Shown here: positions 32,871-41,842 of the stretch, piece after piece
Layout: every line of letters begins with the position of its first letter
Position numbering within the stretch: the first letter of the stretch is position 1
Origin: Symbioplanes lichenis
GTDB taxonomy: Bacteria > Actinomycetota > Actinomycetes > Mycobacteriales > Micromonosporaceae
Direction of reading: 5' to 3'
Assembly: GCF_030709675.1 (NCBI RefSeq)
Contig: NZ_JAUZQD010000005.1
Span: 310,001-374,000 of the forward strand
DNA: 64,000 bases
The notes under the pieces: generated by a model
The model's database searches: none
What the model saw: the letters and a program-made list of their open reading frames with translations, nothing else
Told to the model about the DNA's origin: nothing
Translations under genes and position numbers: made by a program

Positions 32871-33329
32871 GTGCGCAGAACAGTCAGCATCCTCGCGGCA
32901 GCGGCATTGGCCCTCGGCGGCACCCTCGCCGTCAGCTCCCCGGCCTCGGCCGCCACGCCCACCCTGCGGTTCCACGGCGCCCAGTACGACTCGCCGGGTA
33001 CCGACAACCGCAGCAACGCCAGCCTCAACGCCGAGTGGATCTCGCTCGTCAACACCGGCAAGAAGGCTGTCAATCTCAACGGCTACACGGTCCGGGACAA
33101 GTCGGGCCGGGTCTACAAGTTCGGCAAGGTGTCCATCCCGGCCAAGGGCGGCCGCATCTGGCTGCACACCGGCAAGGGCACCAACAACGCCAAGAACCGC
33201 TACTGGAACAGCGGCAACTACATCTGGAACAACACCGGCGACACGGCGTACCTGCGCAACGCGTCGGGTAAGCAGGTCGACACCTGCTCCTGGAAGTCGA
33301 AGAAGAATCGCACCTGGGTCGCCTGCTGA
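32871..33329 (+). CDS. Secreted lamin-tail-domain (LTD) protein
   Basis: 152 residues from a GTG with a perfect AGGAGG (32861-32866) 4 bases upstream. A Sec signal peptide with cleavage near ASA|ATP (about 27) precedes a single LTD Ig-like fold: LNAEWISLVNTGKKAVNLNGYTVRD (seen in pieces), GRVYKFGKVSIPAKGGRIWLHTG, GDTAYLRNASGKQVDTCSW. Two Cys near the C-terminus may form a disulfide. Bacterial LTD proteins are secreted adhesion or nuclease accessory modules; function here unknown. An inverted hairpin and repeat array follow the stop. Confidence 0.9.
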   Translation: MRRTVSILAAAALALGGTLAVSSPASAATPTLRFHGAQYDSPGTDNRSNASLNAEWISLVNTGKKAVNLNGYTVRDKSGRVYKFGKVSIPAKGGRIWLHTGKGTNNAKNRYWNSGNYIWNNTGDTAYLRNASGKQVDTCSWKSKKNRTWVAC

Positions 33330-33343
33330 CCACCCGGTGACAC

Positions 33344-33380
33344 GTTGCCCGGCAGCTGCGCACGGCAACTGCCGGGCAAC
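33344..33380 (+). terminator. Hairpin after the LTD gene made from two opposed repeat cores
   Basis: GTTGCCCGGCAGCTGC (33344-33359) pairs with 33365-33380 (15 of 16 bases) across a 5-base loop, 15 bases after the stop. It probably ends transcription and is also the boundary of the 27-bp array. Confidence 0.65.
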
Positions 33381-33665
33381 AACGGCGCGCGGCAACTGCC
33401 GGGCATTAACCTCGTGCTGCAACTGCGGGGCAACAACCTCGTGCGGCAACTGCCGGGCAACAACCTCGTGCTGCAAGTGCCGGGCAACAACAGTGCGCGC
33501 GGCAACTGCCAAGCAACGATCGCGCGCGGCAGCTGGCCTGCAAGTACGGCGCGTTGCAACTGCCGTGCAATAGCTAGGCGCGGCAGGTGCCGGGTAAGTA
33601 CGGCGGGCTCTGCAACTGCGGGGCAACAACCGCGCGCGGCAGCTGCCCGGCAAGAGCGGCGGACG
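33365..33665. repeat. 27-bp tandem repeat array, 11 decaying copies
   Basis: The core GCAACTGCCGGGCAAC (or close variants) starts at 33365, 33392, 33419, 33446, 33473, 33502, 33529, 33556, 33583, 33612 and 33639: steps of 27 bases except two steps of 29. The first copies are nearly identical, later ones diverge. It fills the 373-base gap before the convergent TetR gene. No other gene is seen there. Confidence 0.92.
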
Positions 33666-33702
33666 GCGGCGGTGGGGGATGAGGGCGCGGCGGCGGGGTG
33701 GG

Positions 33703-34302
33703 TCAGGGGCGGAGGGTCAGGAGGGCGGTGATGGTTCGGGTGAGGGCCGCCTCGGCTTGGGCCGGTGTCAAGCCCATGGCGTCGCGCATTGTGCCCCAGG
33801 AGGGCCACATGCTGGCGGCGGTGAGGGCGTCGAGCAGCTGGGTGTCGCCGGCGAGTTCGGGCTTGAAGAGGTCGGCGATCTCGTCGCGGACGCGTTGGAC
33901 GTGGCTGCGGCGATAGCTCTGGAGGGCCTCGGAGAAGGGTTCCTTCAGGGACGAGGCCTTGGCGGCCGGGGCGATCGCCTCCAGGAGGCGGGCGCGCTGG
34001 CGGCAGTAGGCGGTGATGCGGTCGGGCAGGGGGAGGCCCGCGGGAATCGGCTCGTGGGCGGTGTCGCGCTGGTCGAGGATGAGCTGGCCGCTGGCGGCGA
34101 AGAGGGCCTCCATGTCGGCGAAGTGGCTCCACAGGGCGCGCAGGGAGACGCCGGCCTGTTTGGCGATGCGGTCGGCGGTCGGGCGCAGGTCGCCGGAGCG
34201 GATGAGGGCGACGTGGGCCTCGACGATGGCCGCGCGGGTGCGTTCGGAGCGGGCCGTGCGGCCGTCGATGCGCTGCGGTGGTCGGGGCGAGGCGGCCGGC
34301 AT
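33703..34302 (-). CDS. TetR-family regulator, last gene of the importer/catabolic operon
   Basis: 199 residues. The helix-turn-helix reads RAAIVEAHVALIRSGDLRPTADRIAKQAGVSLRALWSHFADMEALF in outline (about 23-68). The C-terminal ligand domain is short. The ATG overlaps the acyl-CoA dehydrogenase stop by one base (TGATG), so this regulator is made together with the enzymes it probably controls. A perfect inverted repeat at 42578-42600 near the operon promoter is a good candidate for its site. Confidence 0.9.
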   Translation of the reverse strand: MPAASPRPPQRIDGRTARSERTRAAIVEAHVALIRSGDLRPTADRIAKQAGVSLRALWSHFADMEALFAASGQLILDQRDTAHEPIPAGLPLPDRITAYCRQRARLLEAIAPAAKASSLKEPFSEALQSYRRSHVQRVRDEIADLFKPELAGDTQLLDALTAASMWPSWGTMRDAMGLTPAQAEAALTRTITALLTLRP

Positions 34303-35507
34303 CACTGTCCTCCATGTCGACGGAGTTCGCGGCGGGCGAGTGATCGCTTGTGGACTTCGTCGGGACCGTCCGCCAGTCGCAGCGTACGGGCGGCGGCCCA
34401 GAGGCGGGCGAGCGGAGTGTCCTGGCCCAGCCCCGCGGCGCCGTACGTCTGGATGGCCTTGTCGAGGATGTGCTCGACCGTGGCCGGGACGACGATCTTC
34501 ATGGCCTGGATCTCGGTGTGGGCACCTTTGTTGCCGACGGTGTCCATGAGCCAGGCGCCCTTGAGGACGAGCAGCCGGGCCTGTTCGACGCGGACGCGGG
34601 CGTCGGCGATCCACTCCTGGACCACGCCCTGCTCGGCGAGCGGCTTGCCGAAGGGTGTGCGGGTCAGGGCCCGCTTGCACATGAGCTCGATCGCGCGTTC
34701 GGCCATGCCGATGAGGCGCATGCAGTGGTGGATGCGCCCGGGGCCGAGCCGGGCCTGCGAGATGGCGAAGCCCGAGCCTTCCTCGCCGATCAGATTCGCC
34801 GCGGGTACGCGTACCTCGTCGAAGACAACCTCGGCGTGACCGCCGTGGTCTCCGTCGTCGTAGCCGAAGACCGTCATGCCGCGGCGCACCTCGACGCCGG
34901 GGGTGTGCCGGGGCACCAGGATCATGCTTTGTTGCAGGTGGCGGGCGGCGGACGGGTCGGTCTTGCCCATGACGATGAAGATCTGGCAGTTCGGGTTCAT
35001 GGCGCCCGTGATGTAGAACTTGCGGCCCGTGATCACGTAGTCGTCGCCGTCGCGGGCGATGCGGGTGCCGATGTTCGTGGCGTCGGAGGAGGCGACCTCG
35101 GGCTCGGTCATGGCGAAGGCTGACCGGATCGTGCCGTCGAGCAGGGGCCGCAGCCAGCGTTCCTGCTGCCGGGGACGGCCGAACTCGGCCAGCACTTCCA
35201 TGTTGCCCGTGTCCGGGGCGGCGCAGTTGAGGGCGGCCGGCGCCAGGGCGGGGCTGCGGCCGGTCAGCTCGGCCAGCGGCGCGTACTGCAGGTTGGTGAG
35301 GCCGGCGCCGTGCTCGCCGGGCAGGAAGAGGTTCCAGAGACCGGCCAGCCGGGCCTGCGCCTGGAGGCGGGACAGCAGCGGCGGCGGGGACCAGTCGCCG
35401 GCGTACGTGTCGTGGAACTCCTGCTCGGCGGGGAGGACGTGGTCGTCGAGGAAGGCGGTGAGGCGCTTGCGGTAGTCCTCGGTCTTCTCGTCGTACGCGA
35501 AATCCAT
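34302..35507 (-). CDS. Acyl-CoA dehydrogenase family protein, ACAD10/11-like
   Basis: 401 residues. Family landmarks: FAMTEPEVASSDATNIGTRI, YVITGRKFYITGAMNPNC, GPGRIHHCMRLIGMAERAIELM and FGKPLAEQGVVQEWIADARV. The usual catalytic Glu loop (YEGT) is replaced by LADGPDEVHKRSLA, i.e. an Asp, as in the ACAD10/11 subfamily. In that group the enzyme works with an APH-like kinase on phosphorylated 4-hydroxyacyl-CoA and eliminates phosphate. Here the kinase is the adjacent upstream gene (one-base overlap). Substrate is inferred from this context. Confidence 0.9.
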   Translation of the reverse strand: MDFAYDEKTEDYRKRLTAFLDDHVLPAEQEFHDTYAGDWSPPPLLSRLQAQARLAGLWNLFLPGEHGAGLTNLQYAPLAELTGRSPALAPAALNCAAPDTGNMEVLAEFGRPRQQERWLRPLLDGTIRSAFAMTEPEVASSDATNIGTRIARDGDDYVITGRKFYITGAMNPNCQIFIVMGKTDPSAARHLQQSMILVPRHTPGVEVRRGMTVFGYDDGDHGGHAEVVFDEVRVPAANLIGEEGSGFAISQARLGPGRIHHCMRLIGMAERAIELMCKRALTRTPFGKPLAEQGVVQEWIADARVRVEQARLLVLKGAWLMDTVGNKGAHTEIQAMKIVVPATVEHILDKAIQTYGAAGLGQDTPLARLWAAARTLRLADGPDEVHKRSLARRELRRHGGQ

Positions 35508-36466
35508 CAGTCCGTCTCCAACTGGGCGAGGCCCTGAGCGATCAGCGGCGCCACGAGGGCTCCGACGGTGTCGAAGCCCGCGCCGACGGTCTGGCCGTGG
35601 ACGTAGCGGTAGTGGACGCCTTCGAGGATCACGGCGAGCTTGAACGCGGCGAAGGCGATGTACCAGCTCAGCGTGGACAGGTCGCGGCCGGACCGCCGGG
35701 CGTACCGGTCGATGATCTCCGCCTGCGAGGGGAGGCCGGGGACGTCGACCGGGGCGAAGAAGGGGCGCCGGGAGTAGACCAGCATGAGGGCGACGTCCGA
35801 GAGCGGGTCGCCGAGCGTCGACATCTCCCAGTCGAGGACGGCGTTGACCTGCAGCTTGTCGCCGATCAGCACGTTGTCGAGCCGGTAGTCGCCGTGCACC
35901 ACCGTGCCGCGTCCGCCCGCGGGGATCTCCGCGGCGAGGCGCTCGTGCAGCTCCTCGATGCCGGGCAGCTCGCGGCTGCGGGAGGCGTCGAGTTGCTTCT
36001 TCCACCGGCGAACCTGGCGCTCGTTGAAGCCCTCGGGCCGGCCGAAGCCGCCCAGCCCGATCTCGGCCGGCACCAGCGCGTGCAGGTCCGCGAGCGTGTC
36101 CACCAGCGACAACACGAGGGTGTGGAGAGCGTCGGCATCGAGAGTGGTGGCGTCGCGGTAGATCGTGCCGTCGACGTGTTCCATGAGGTAGAAAGGCGCG
36201 CCGATGACGTCCGGATCGGTGCACAGGCGGACGGGACGCGGCACCGGGAAACCGGCCCGAGACAGGGCGTCGAGGACCGTGTGCTCGCGGGTCATGTCGT
36301 GGGCGGTGGGCAGGACGTGGCCCAGGGGCGGCCGGCGCAGGACCCAGCGGTGGGTGCCGTCCGTGACCGCGTACGTGAGATTGGACCGTCCCCCGGCGAA
36401 CATGGTCGCGCTCAGCTCGCCCGTGCCCAGGAACGCTTGGAGAGCGGCCAGGTCGAGGCCCTTCAC
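35507..36466 (-). CDS. APH/ACAD10-11-like kinase (putative 4-hydroxyacyl-CoA kinase)
   Basis: 319 residues, aminoglycoside-phosphotransferase fold. The catalytic loop is HGDYRLDN (191-198) and the metal-binding Asp212 lies in LDWEMSTLGDP; the N-lobe has RSNLTYAV and WVLRRPP. These intact residues argue for real kinase activity. In the family, LvaA and the ACAD10/11 N-terminal domain phosphorylate the 4-hydroxyl of acyl-CoAs. The stop overlaps the ACAD start by one base and its ATG overlaps the SDR stop by 4 bases. An antibiotic kinase role is unlikely in this setting. Confidence 0.88.
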   Translation of the reverse strand: MKGLDLAALQAFLGTGELSATMFAGGRSNLTYAVTDGTHRWVLRRPPLGHVLPTAHDMTREHTVLDALSRAGFPVPRPVRLCTDPDVIGAPFYLMEHVDGTIYRDATTLDADALHTLVLSLVDTLADLHALVPAEIGLGGFGRPEGFNERQVRRWKKQLDASRSRELPGIEELHERLAAEIPAGGRGTVVHGDYRLDNVLIGDKLQVNAVLDWEMSTLGDPLSDVALMLVYSRRPFFAPVDVPGLPSQAEIIDRYARRSGRDLSTLSWYIAFAAFKLAVILEGVHYRYVHGQTVGAGFDTVGALVAPLIAQGLAQLETD

Positions 36467-37227
36467 GACAGTCCCTCGAAGCTGCGCTGGATCTTGTTCA
36501 TGCCGCCGAGCCAGCGGTCGGTCTCCGTGGCGCGCAGCCGGTAGTAGTCGGCCACCTCGGGGTGCGGCAGGATGAGGAAATTGTCCGACTTCAGGGCATC
36601 GAGGACGACGTCGGCGACGGCTTCAGGAGAGAGAGCGCCTTCGGCCAGGAGGGACTTGCTGGCGCTTTCGCCGTCGCTGTTCAGCATCGCGGTGTTGACC
36701 CCCTGCGGGCACAGCGCCTGCACGGTGATGCCCCGGTGGGCGTAGGTCGCGCGCAGCCACTCGGCGAAGCCCAGCGCGGCGTGCTTGGTGACCGAGTAGG
36801 GCGCACTGCCGAGCAGGGTGAGCAGACCGGCGGCGGAGACGGTGAAGAGGAGACGGCCCCCGCCGGCGCCCAGATAGCGGGGCAGGAGCGCGCGGGCCGC
36901 GTACACGTGGGACATGACGTTGACCTGCCAGGCCCGCTCCCACTCGGCGTCGGGCGCGTCCGGGGCGCCCCCGGTCAGGATCCCGGCGTTGGCGCAGAAG
37001 AGGTCGCAGCCGCCCAGCTCCGACCACGCGGTCTCGACCAAGCGGTGCACGTCGGCCTCGTTGGCGGCGTCGCCCGGGACCGCGATCCCGCCGATGTCGG
37101 TGGCCACCGCGTCGGCCGCGGCGCCGTCGACGTCGTTGACGATCACGCGGGCGCCGCCGGCGGCGAACCGGCGGGCGAGGGCGGCGCCGATCCCACCGCC
37201 CGCACCCGTCACGACGACGTTCCTCAT
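36463..37227 (-). CDS. Short-chain dehydrogenase/reductase
   Basis: 254 residues. The cofactor motif is VTGAGGGIGAALA (about 5-17) with NDVDG after the second strand, which favours NAD(H). The NAG motif is ANAGIL and the catalytic Tyr/Lys are in APYSVTKHAALG. SDRs oxidise or reduce hydroxyl/keto groups; in this operon one may act on a hydroxyacyl-CoA. ATGA overlaps join it to both neighbours. Confidence 0.92.
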   Translation of the reverse strand: MRNVVVTGAGGGIGAALARRFAAGGARVIVNDVDGAAADAVATDIGGIAVPGDAANEADVHRLVETAWSELGGCDLFCANAGILTGGAPDAPDAEWERAWQVNVMSHVYAARALLPRYLGAGGGRLLFTVSAAGLLTLLGSAPYSVTKHAALGFAEWLRATYAHRGITVQALCPQGVNTAMLNSDGESASKSLLAEGALSPEAVADVVLDALKSDNFLILPHPEVADYYRLRATETDRWLGGMNKIQRSFEGLS

Positions 37228-37982
37228 CCCATGTTTCCCGTCAGCGTGCTGCCGCCGTCGATCACGATCGTCTGCCCGGTGATCCAGGCCGCGTCGGGCG
37301 AGCTGAGGAAGGCGACGGTGCCGGCGACATCTTCGGGTACGCCCAGCCGCTGCAACGGGTACGTGGCGGCGACCTGCTCCTCGCGGCCCTCGAACAGCGC
37401 CGCCGCGAACTTGGTCTTCACGACGGCCGGGGCCACCGCGTTGACGCGTACCTTGGGGGCGAGCTCGACCGCCAGCTCCTCGGTCAGGTGGATCAGCGCG
37501 GCCTTGGTGACGCCGTAGAAGGCGATGCCCGGCGCGGGGCGCACCCCGGAGACCGACGAGATGTTGACGATCGACCCGCCGTTGTCCGCCAGCCCGCCGC
37601 GCAGGGCCTCGTGGACCCAGCCGAGCGTGCCCAGCACGTTGACGTCGAGCATCTTGCGCGCGGCGCCGAGGTCGAGCGAGGCCAGGGGCCCGTACGCCGG
37701 GTTGATCCCGATGTTGTTGACCAGGATCGACAGCGGCCCGAACGCCCCGAGCACGGTGTCGACCACGGCGGCGCGATGGCCGGCGTCGTCGCCCTTGCCG
37801 GGCACCCCGATCGCGACGTCCGGCCCGCCGAGGTCCTTGACAGCAGTCTCCAGGGCCGCCGCGTCACGCCCTGTGATGCAGACGCGGGCACCCTCCGCGA
37901 CGAAGCGCTGGGCGATGGCGAAGCCGATCCCCCGGCTGGCGCCGGTGACGAGGGCCACGGCCCCGGACAACTGCGACATCAT
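37224..37982 (-). CDS. Short-chain dehydrogenase/reductase (FabG-like)
   Basis: 252 residues. The cofactor motif is VTGASRGIGFAIA, the NNIG motif is VNNIGINPAYG, Ser lies in NISSVSGVRPAPG and Tyr/Lys in AFYGVTKAALIH; the C-terminus (AWITGQTIVIDGGSTLTG) is typical of 3-oxoacyl-ACP reductase-like enzymes. GGAGG lies just upstream of the two ATG codons (37982 and 37979). It follows the binding-protein gene by 43 bases, the only larger gap in the operon apart from the LivF-LivH junction. Confidence 0.93.
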   Translation of the reverse strand: MMSQLSGAVALVTGASRGIGFAIAQRFVAEGARVCITGRDAAALETAVKDLGGPDVAIGVPGKGDDAGHRAAVVDTVLGAFGPLSILVNNIGINPAYGPLASLDLGAARKMLDVNVLGTLGWVHEALRGGLADNGGSIVNISSVSGVRPAPGIAFYGVTKAALIHLTEELAVELAPKVRVNAVAPAVVKTKFAAALFEGREEQVAATYPLQRLGVPEDVAGTVAFLSSPDAAWITGQTIVIDGGSTLTGNMG

Positions 37983-38025
37983 GCCTCCAAATATCCCGCA
38001 AGATTTCTTGAGCGTTTCAGCCCTG

Positions 38026-39282
38026 TCAAGAGGCCGCCGGAATGCCGTTCGCGGGCGGGGCGGCGGGCGCCGACGTGTACGCGTTGACCGGCCCGTCCTC
38101 CGAGTCAGTCTCGTACGCGGTACCGAAGTACGCCTGTTTTCCGCCCTGCACGCGGCTGAGCTGCTCCCCGCCGTACCCGGAATGGTCGTCGGCGGAGAAG
38201 CGCAGCGGGACCAGTCCGGGGCCCTGGAAGCCGCCCTTCTCGACCGCGCCGATGAGGCCGTCCCGGGTCAGGTCCTGGCCGGCGGCCAGCAGGCTCTGCA
38301 CGAAGAGATAGGCGACCGACATGCCGTAGACCGTGTTGTTGTCGAACTCGGCGCCGGGGTTGTACTGGTCGTGCGCCTTCTTGAAGAGCTGGATCCACGG
38401 GTTGGCCGTGTCGGTGGCCAGCGGCAGGTAGTTCGCCGACACCAGGCCCTCGGTCAGCGCCGCAGCCGGCCCGAGCTGCTTGCTCAGCGTGGTGAGGTCC
38501 GCGCCGACCTGCGAGACGACGAACTGCGGCTTGAAGCCGATCTTCGCGGCGGTGCCGAGGCTGAGCGCCGTGAAGCCGGGCACGGTGGCCAGCGCGACCA
38601 CCTGACAGCCGGCCTGCTTGAGCGCGCCCATCTGCGGACCGACGTTGGGGTTGCTGGTCACATAGCTCTGCTTCGCGGCGACCGGGCCGAGGATCTTCTC
38701 GTAGCCGGCGAGGGCGTCCCGGCCGAAGTCGTCGTCCTGGCCGAGGAAGCAGACCTTCTTGCCGGCCTGCTCATTCTTGATGTAGGTGCCGAGGATCTTG
38801 CCCTCGACGGTGTAGTCGACGTTGAAGCCGAACGTGCCCGGATATTTGTCCGGCTGGTCCCAGCTGCGGCTGCCCGAGGCGACGAAGAGGTCCGGCACCC
38901 GGTTGGTCTTGAGGAAGTCGAGCACGCCGGTGTGCGTCGGGGTGCCGAGGCCGTTGAGGATCGCGAAGACCTTGTCCTGCAGCACCAGCTCGCGCACGAC
39001 CTGCTGAGTGGTGGCCGGGTTGTAGGTGTCGTCCATGATCTTGTAGGTGATCTTGCGGCCGTGCACGCCGCCGGCGGCGTTGACGAAGTCGAAGTACGCC
39101 TTCGAGGCGGGCGCGATCTTGGAGTAGCCGGCCGCGGCCGGGCCGGTGAGCGGCATGTGCGTCCCGACGAGGATCTCGCTGTCGGTGACGCCCGGCGTGC
39201 CGGAGCTGCTGCCCCCGCCGCCGGAGTCACTGCAGGCGGCGGCGAGCGTCACGACCATGAGCAGGGGCAAGAGGCGTTTCAT
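38026..39282 (-). CDS. Branched-chain amino acid-type ABC transporter substrate-binding lipoprotein
   Basis: 418 residues. The signal peptide ends in the lipobox LAAAC (Cys17), followed by a Ser/Gly linker. The mature protein is a type I periplasmic-binding fold (Peripla_BP_6): EILVGTHMPLTGPAAAGYSKIA, DDTYNPATTQQVVREL, GQDDDFGRDALAGYEKI. This family also binds aromatic acids and short acids, so the ligand need not be an amino acid; the neighbouring catabolic genes suggest an organic acid. ATGA overlap with the permease gene. Confidence 0.93.
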   Translation of the reverse strand: MKRLLPLLMVVTLAAACSDSGGGGSSSGTPGVTDSEILVGTHMPLTGPAAAGYSKIAPASKAYFDFVNAAGGVHGRKITYKIMDDTYNPATTQQVVRELVLQDKVFAILNGLGTPTHTGVLDFLKTNRVPDLFVASGSRSWDQPDKYPGTFGFNVDYTVEGKILGTYIKNEQAGKKVCFLGQDDDFGRDALAGYEKILGPVAAKQSYVTSNPNVGPQMGALKQAGCQVVALATVPGFTALSLGTAAKIGFKPQFVVSQVGADLTTLSKQLGPAAALTEGLVSANYLPLATDTANPWIQLFKKAHDQYNPGAEFDNNTVYGMSVAYLFVQSLLAAGQDLTRDGLIGAVEKGGFQGPGLVPLRFSADDHSGYGGEQLSRVQGGKQAYFGTAYETDSEDGPVNAYTSAPAAPPANGIPAAS

Positions 39283-40256
39283 GCTTTCCTCCTCCGAGGG
39301 ATTCTGATGGCGGCGATCCCGCCGGGAGCGGCGAGCATCACCGCGACGAGCGTCAGTCCGAAGAGGGCCAGCGGGAGGTTGCCCTCGAGCCGTTGCACCT
39401 CGATGCCGTCGGTGACCGAGTGGGCCAGGGCGGGCAGCGCGACGAGCAGCACCGCGCCCCATACCGCCCCGGCGAGCCGGCCCAGCCCGCCGATCACGAC
39501 GGCCATGACCAGGAAGAGCGACAGGGAGAGCGGGAAGGCGCCGGGCGAGACGCTCTGCGAGAGCACGGCGAACAGCGCGCCGCCGAGCCCGGCGCAGGCC
39601 GCGCTGATCACGAAGGCCAGGACCTGCGTACGGGCGACGCTCACGCCCGCCAGCCGGGCCGCCGTCTCGTCGTCGCGGACCGCGCGCAGCTCCCGCCCGA
39701 AGCGCCCCCGGATCACCAGGGTGAGCAGGAGCATCGTGATCAGGGCGCCGCCCCAGGCGAGCCACGCCTGCCACTGCTCGACCGTCACGGTCGCCGGCGG
39801 CGGCTCCAGCGCCACGGGCAGGCCCTGGTCGCTGTTGAAGGTGCCGTCGAACGTACTGGTGATCGCGGGCACCACCACCGCGACCGCGAGCGTCAGGCCG
39901 GCCAGGTAGGGGCCGCGGAGCCGGGCGGCGGCCAGGCCGATCACCGCGCCCGCCGCGGTGGTGAGCAGGACCGCCGCGGCGAAGGCGAGCGTCAGGGGCC
40001 AGCCCGCGTTGCAACAAAGGGCGAAGGTGTACGCACCGGTGGCCATGAGAGCGCCGTGGCCCAGCGACAACTGTCCGTTGAGGCCGGTGAGCACGGTCAG
40101 CCCGGCCGTCACGCAGAGGTACGCCCCCACGGTGGCCAGCTGGTACGTGCGGAACGGCGGCAGTGTGAGGGTGAGGACGAGGATCAGCGTGACGCCGGCG
40201 AGCGCCCACACGCCTGTCACCCGACGCGGCTTGGTCAGTCGCAGTGCCATGCTCAT
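39279..40256 (-). CDS. ABC transporter permease, LivM type
   Basis: 325 residues with about 8-9 hydrophobic helices. The LivM signature region is LTVLTGLNGQLSLGHGALMATGAY and the EAA-like loop is AVRDDETAARLAGVSVARTQVLAFVISA. It forms half of the membrane channel. ATGA overlaps link it to LivH- and LivK-type genes on both sides. Confidence 0.93.
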   Translation of the reverse strand: MSMALRLTKPRRVTGVWALAGVTLILVLTLTLPPFRTYQLATVGAYLCVTAGLTVLTGLNGQLSLGHGALMATGAYTFALCCNAGWPLTLAFAAAVLLTTAAGAVIGLAAARLRGPYLAGLTLAVAVVVPAITSTFDGTFNSDQGLPVALEPPPATVTVEQWQAWLAWGGALITMLLLTLVIRGRFGRELRAVRDDETAARLAGVSVARTQVLAFVISAACAGLGGALFAVLSQSVSPGAFPLSLSLFLVMAVVIGGLGRLAGAVWGAVLLVALPALAHSVTDGIEVQRLEGNLPLALFGLTLVAVMLAAPGGIAAIRIPRRRKA

Positions 40257-41131
40257 ACCGTCCTGGCCTTTCCTCGCGAGAACAGGCCGCCGGGACGGCC
40301 GAGCAGGACCACGACCAGCAGGACCAGGACGGCGATGGGGGCGACCGTGGCGCCGAGGTAGCCGCTGACGTAGGAGACGATCAGCCCCACGACCAGCCCG
40401 CCCGCGACCGAGCCGGGGGCGCTGTCGAGCCCGCCGACGACCGCCGCGGTGAACGCGCTGACGAAGACGACGTCCATCGCGTTCGGGTGCAGGCCCAGCT
40501 CGGTGGGGAGGACGAGCATCCCGGCCAGCGAACCCACGCCCGCGGCGAGGGCCCAGCCCAGGGTCAGCATGCCGCCGACGTGCACGCCGAGCAGCCGGGC
40601 GACGTCCGGGGCGAAGGCCGCGGCCCGCATGCGCAGGCCCACGGCCGTACGGGTGAAGAGAAGCGCGAGCAGCACGCAGACCGCGCCCACCGCCGCGAAG
40701 ACGAACAGGTCGAAGCGCGACAGCAGGGCCACGCCGCCGACGGTGAACGCGTCCCGGCTGAACGGCGCCGCGGCCGGCCGGTACTCGTTGCCGTAGATCA
40801 TCCCGAGCCCGCCCTGGATGACCAGCACCAGCCCGAGGGCGACGACGACGCCGTTGAGATGGCTGGAGTGGTCGACGAACCGCATCACCACCCGCTCGGT
40901 GACCGCGCCCAGCGCGAGGCCGGTGACGATCGCGACGGCGAAGCCCAGCCAGTACGAGCCGGTGGCCGACGACACCGAGAAGCCGGCGTACGCGGTGGCG
41001 ACGGCCATGGCGCCCTGCGCGAAGTTGACGATCCGGGTGGCGCGCCAGATGAGCACGAGGGCCAGGGCGAAGGCGGCGAAGACGGCGCCGCGGCTGAGCC
41101 CGTCGAAGGTCAGATAGACGAATCGGTCCAC
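40253..41131 (-). CDS. ABC transporter permease, LivH type
   Basis: 292 residues from a GTG. About eight transmembrane helices; the family signature ATRIVNFAQGAMAVATAYAGF lies near the N-terminus and the cytoplasmic loop has RAAAFAPDVARLLGVHVGGML. It pairs with the LivM-type subunit. It starts 16 bases downstream of the LivF-type ATPase gene. Confidence 0.93.
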   Translation of the reverse strand: MDRFVYLTFDGLSRGAVFAAFALALVLIWRATRIVNFAQGAMAVATAYAGFSVSSATGSYWLGFAVAIVTGLALGAVTERVVMRFVDHSSHLNGVVVALGLVLVIQGGLGMIYGNEYRPAAAPFSRDAFTVGGVALLSRFDLFVFAAVGAVCVLLALLFTRTAVGLRMRAAAFAPDVARLLGVHVGGMLTLGWALAAGVGSLAGMLVLPTELGLHPNAMDVVFVSAFTAAVVGGLDSAPGSVAGGLVVGLIVSYVSGYLGATVAPIAVLVLLVVVLLGRPGGLFSRGKARTV

Positions 41132-41147
41132 GTCGGAACCCGCTCTT

Positions 41148-41842
41148 TCAGAAGCCGAGGTAGGCGTGCCGGAGGTCGTCGTCGAGGGCGGTGCCGCGGC
41201 TGACGACGCGGCCCAGGGCCAGGACCACGGCCTCGTCGGCGACGGCCAGGGCGCTGCGGACGTTCTGCTCGACGAGGAGCACGGTCAGGCCGGTACGGTC
41301 GCGGAGGTCGGCCAGCAGGGTCATGATCTGCGCGGTGATCTTCGGGGCGAGGCCCAGTGACGGTTCGTCCAGGAGCAGCAGCTTGGGCCGTCCGACCAGG
41401 GCCCGGCCGAGCGCGAGAAGCTGCCGTTCGCCGCCGGAGAGCTGGTGCCCCGGGAAGCGGCGGCGGCGGGCGAGCGGCTCGAAGAGCTCGTACACCTCGT
41501 CGAGGGCGCGCCGGGCGTCCGCGCGGTCCTTGCGCCACAGGCCGCCGAGCCGCAGGTTCTCGTCCACGGTCAGCTCGGTCACCACGCCGCGGCCCTCGGG
41601 AACGTGCGCCACGCCGCGGCGGACCATCTCCTCGGTGCGGACCCCGCGCATGTCCTGCCCGTCGATCAGGACACGGCCCTTCTGCAGAGGCAACAGCCCC
41701 GAGAGGGTACGCAACAGCGTGGTCTTGCCCGCACCATTGGCGCCCAGCACGGCGACGACCGAGCCGGCGCGCACGTCGAGATCAATGTCCTCGAGCACGG
41801 GGATGCCGCCGTAGCCGGCCGTCAGCTTCTCGACGCGCAGCA

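Noticed and set aside
33365..33665. CRISPR array
   Set aside because: Units are contiguous at 27 bases with no unique spacers and no cas genes nearby. The 35-bp repeats at 7736 fail for the same reason.
33345..33731. A plus-strand frame encoding QLPGNN repeats after the LTD gene
   Set aside because: It arises from the repeat array, has no ribosome binding site, loses the repeat pattern by frame slips and runs into the antisense of the TetR gene. It was kept only as part of the repeat finding.
35507..36466. Aminoglycoside resistance kinase
   Set aside because: The fold is shared, but the gene sits between an SDR and an ACAD in a transporter operon, as ACAD10/11-type kinases do.
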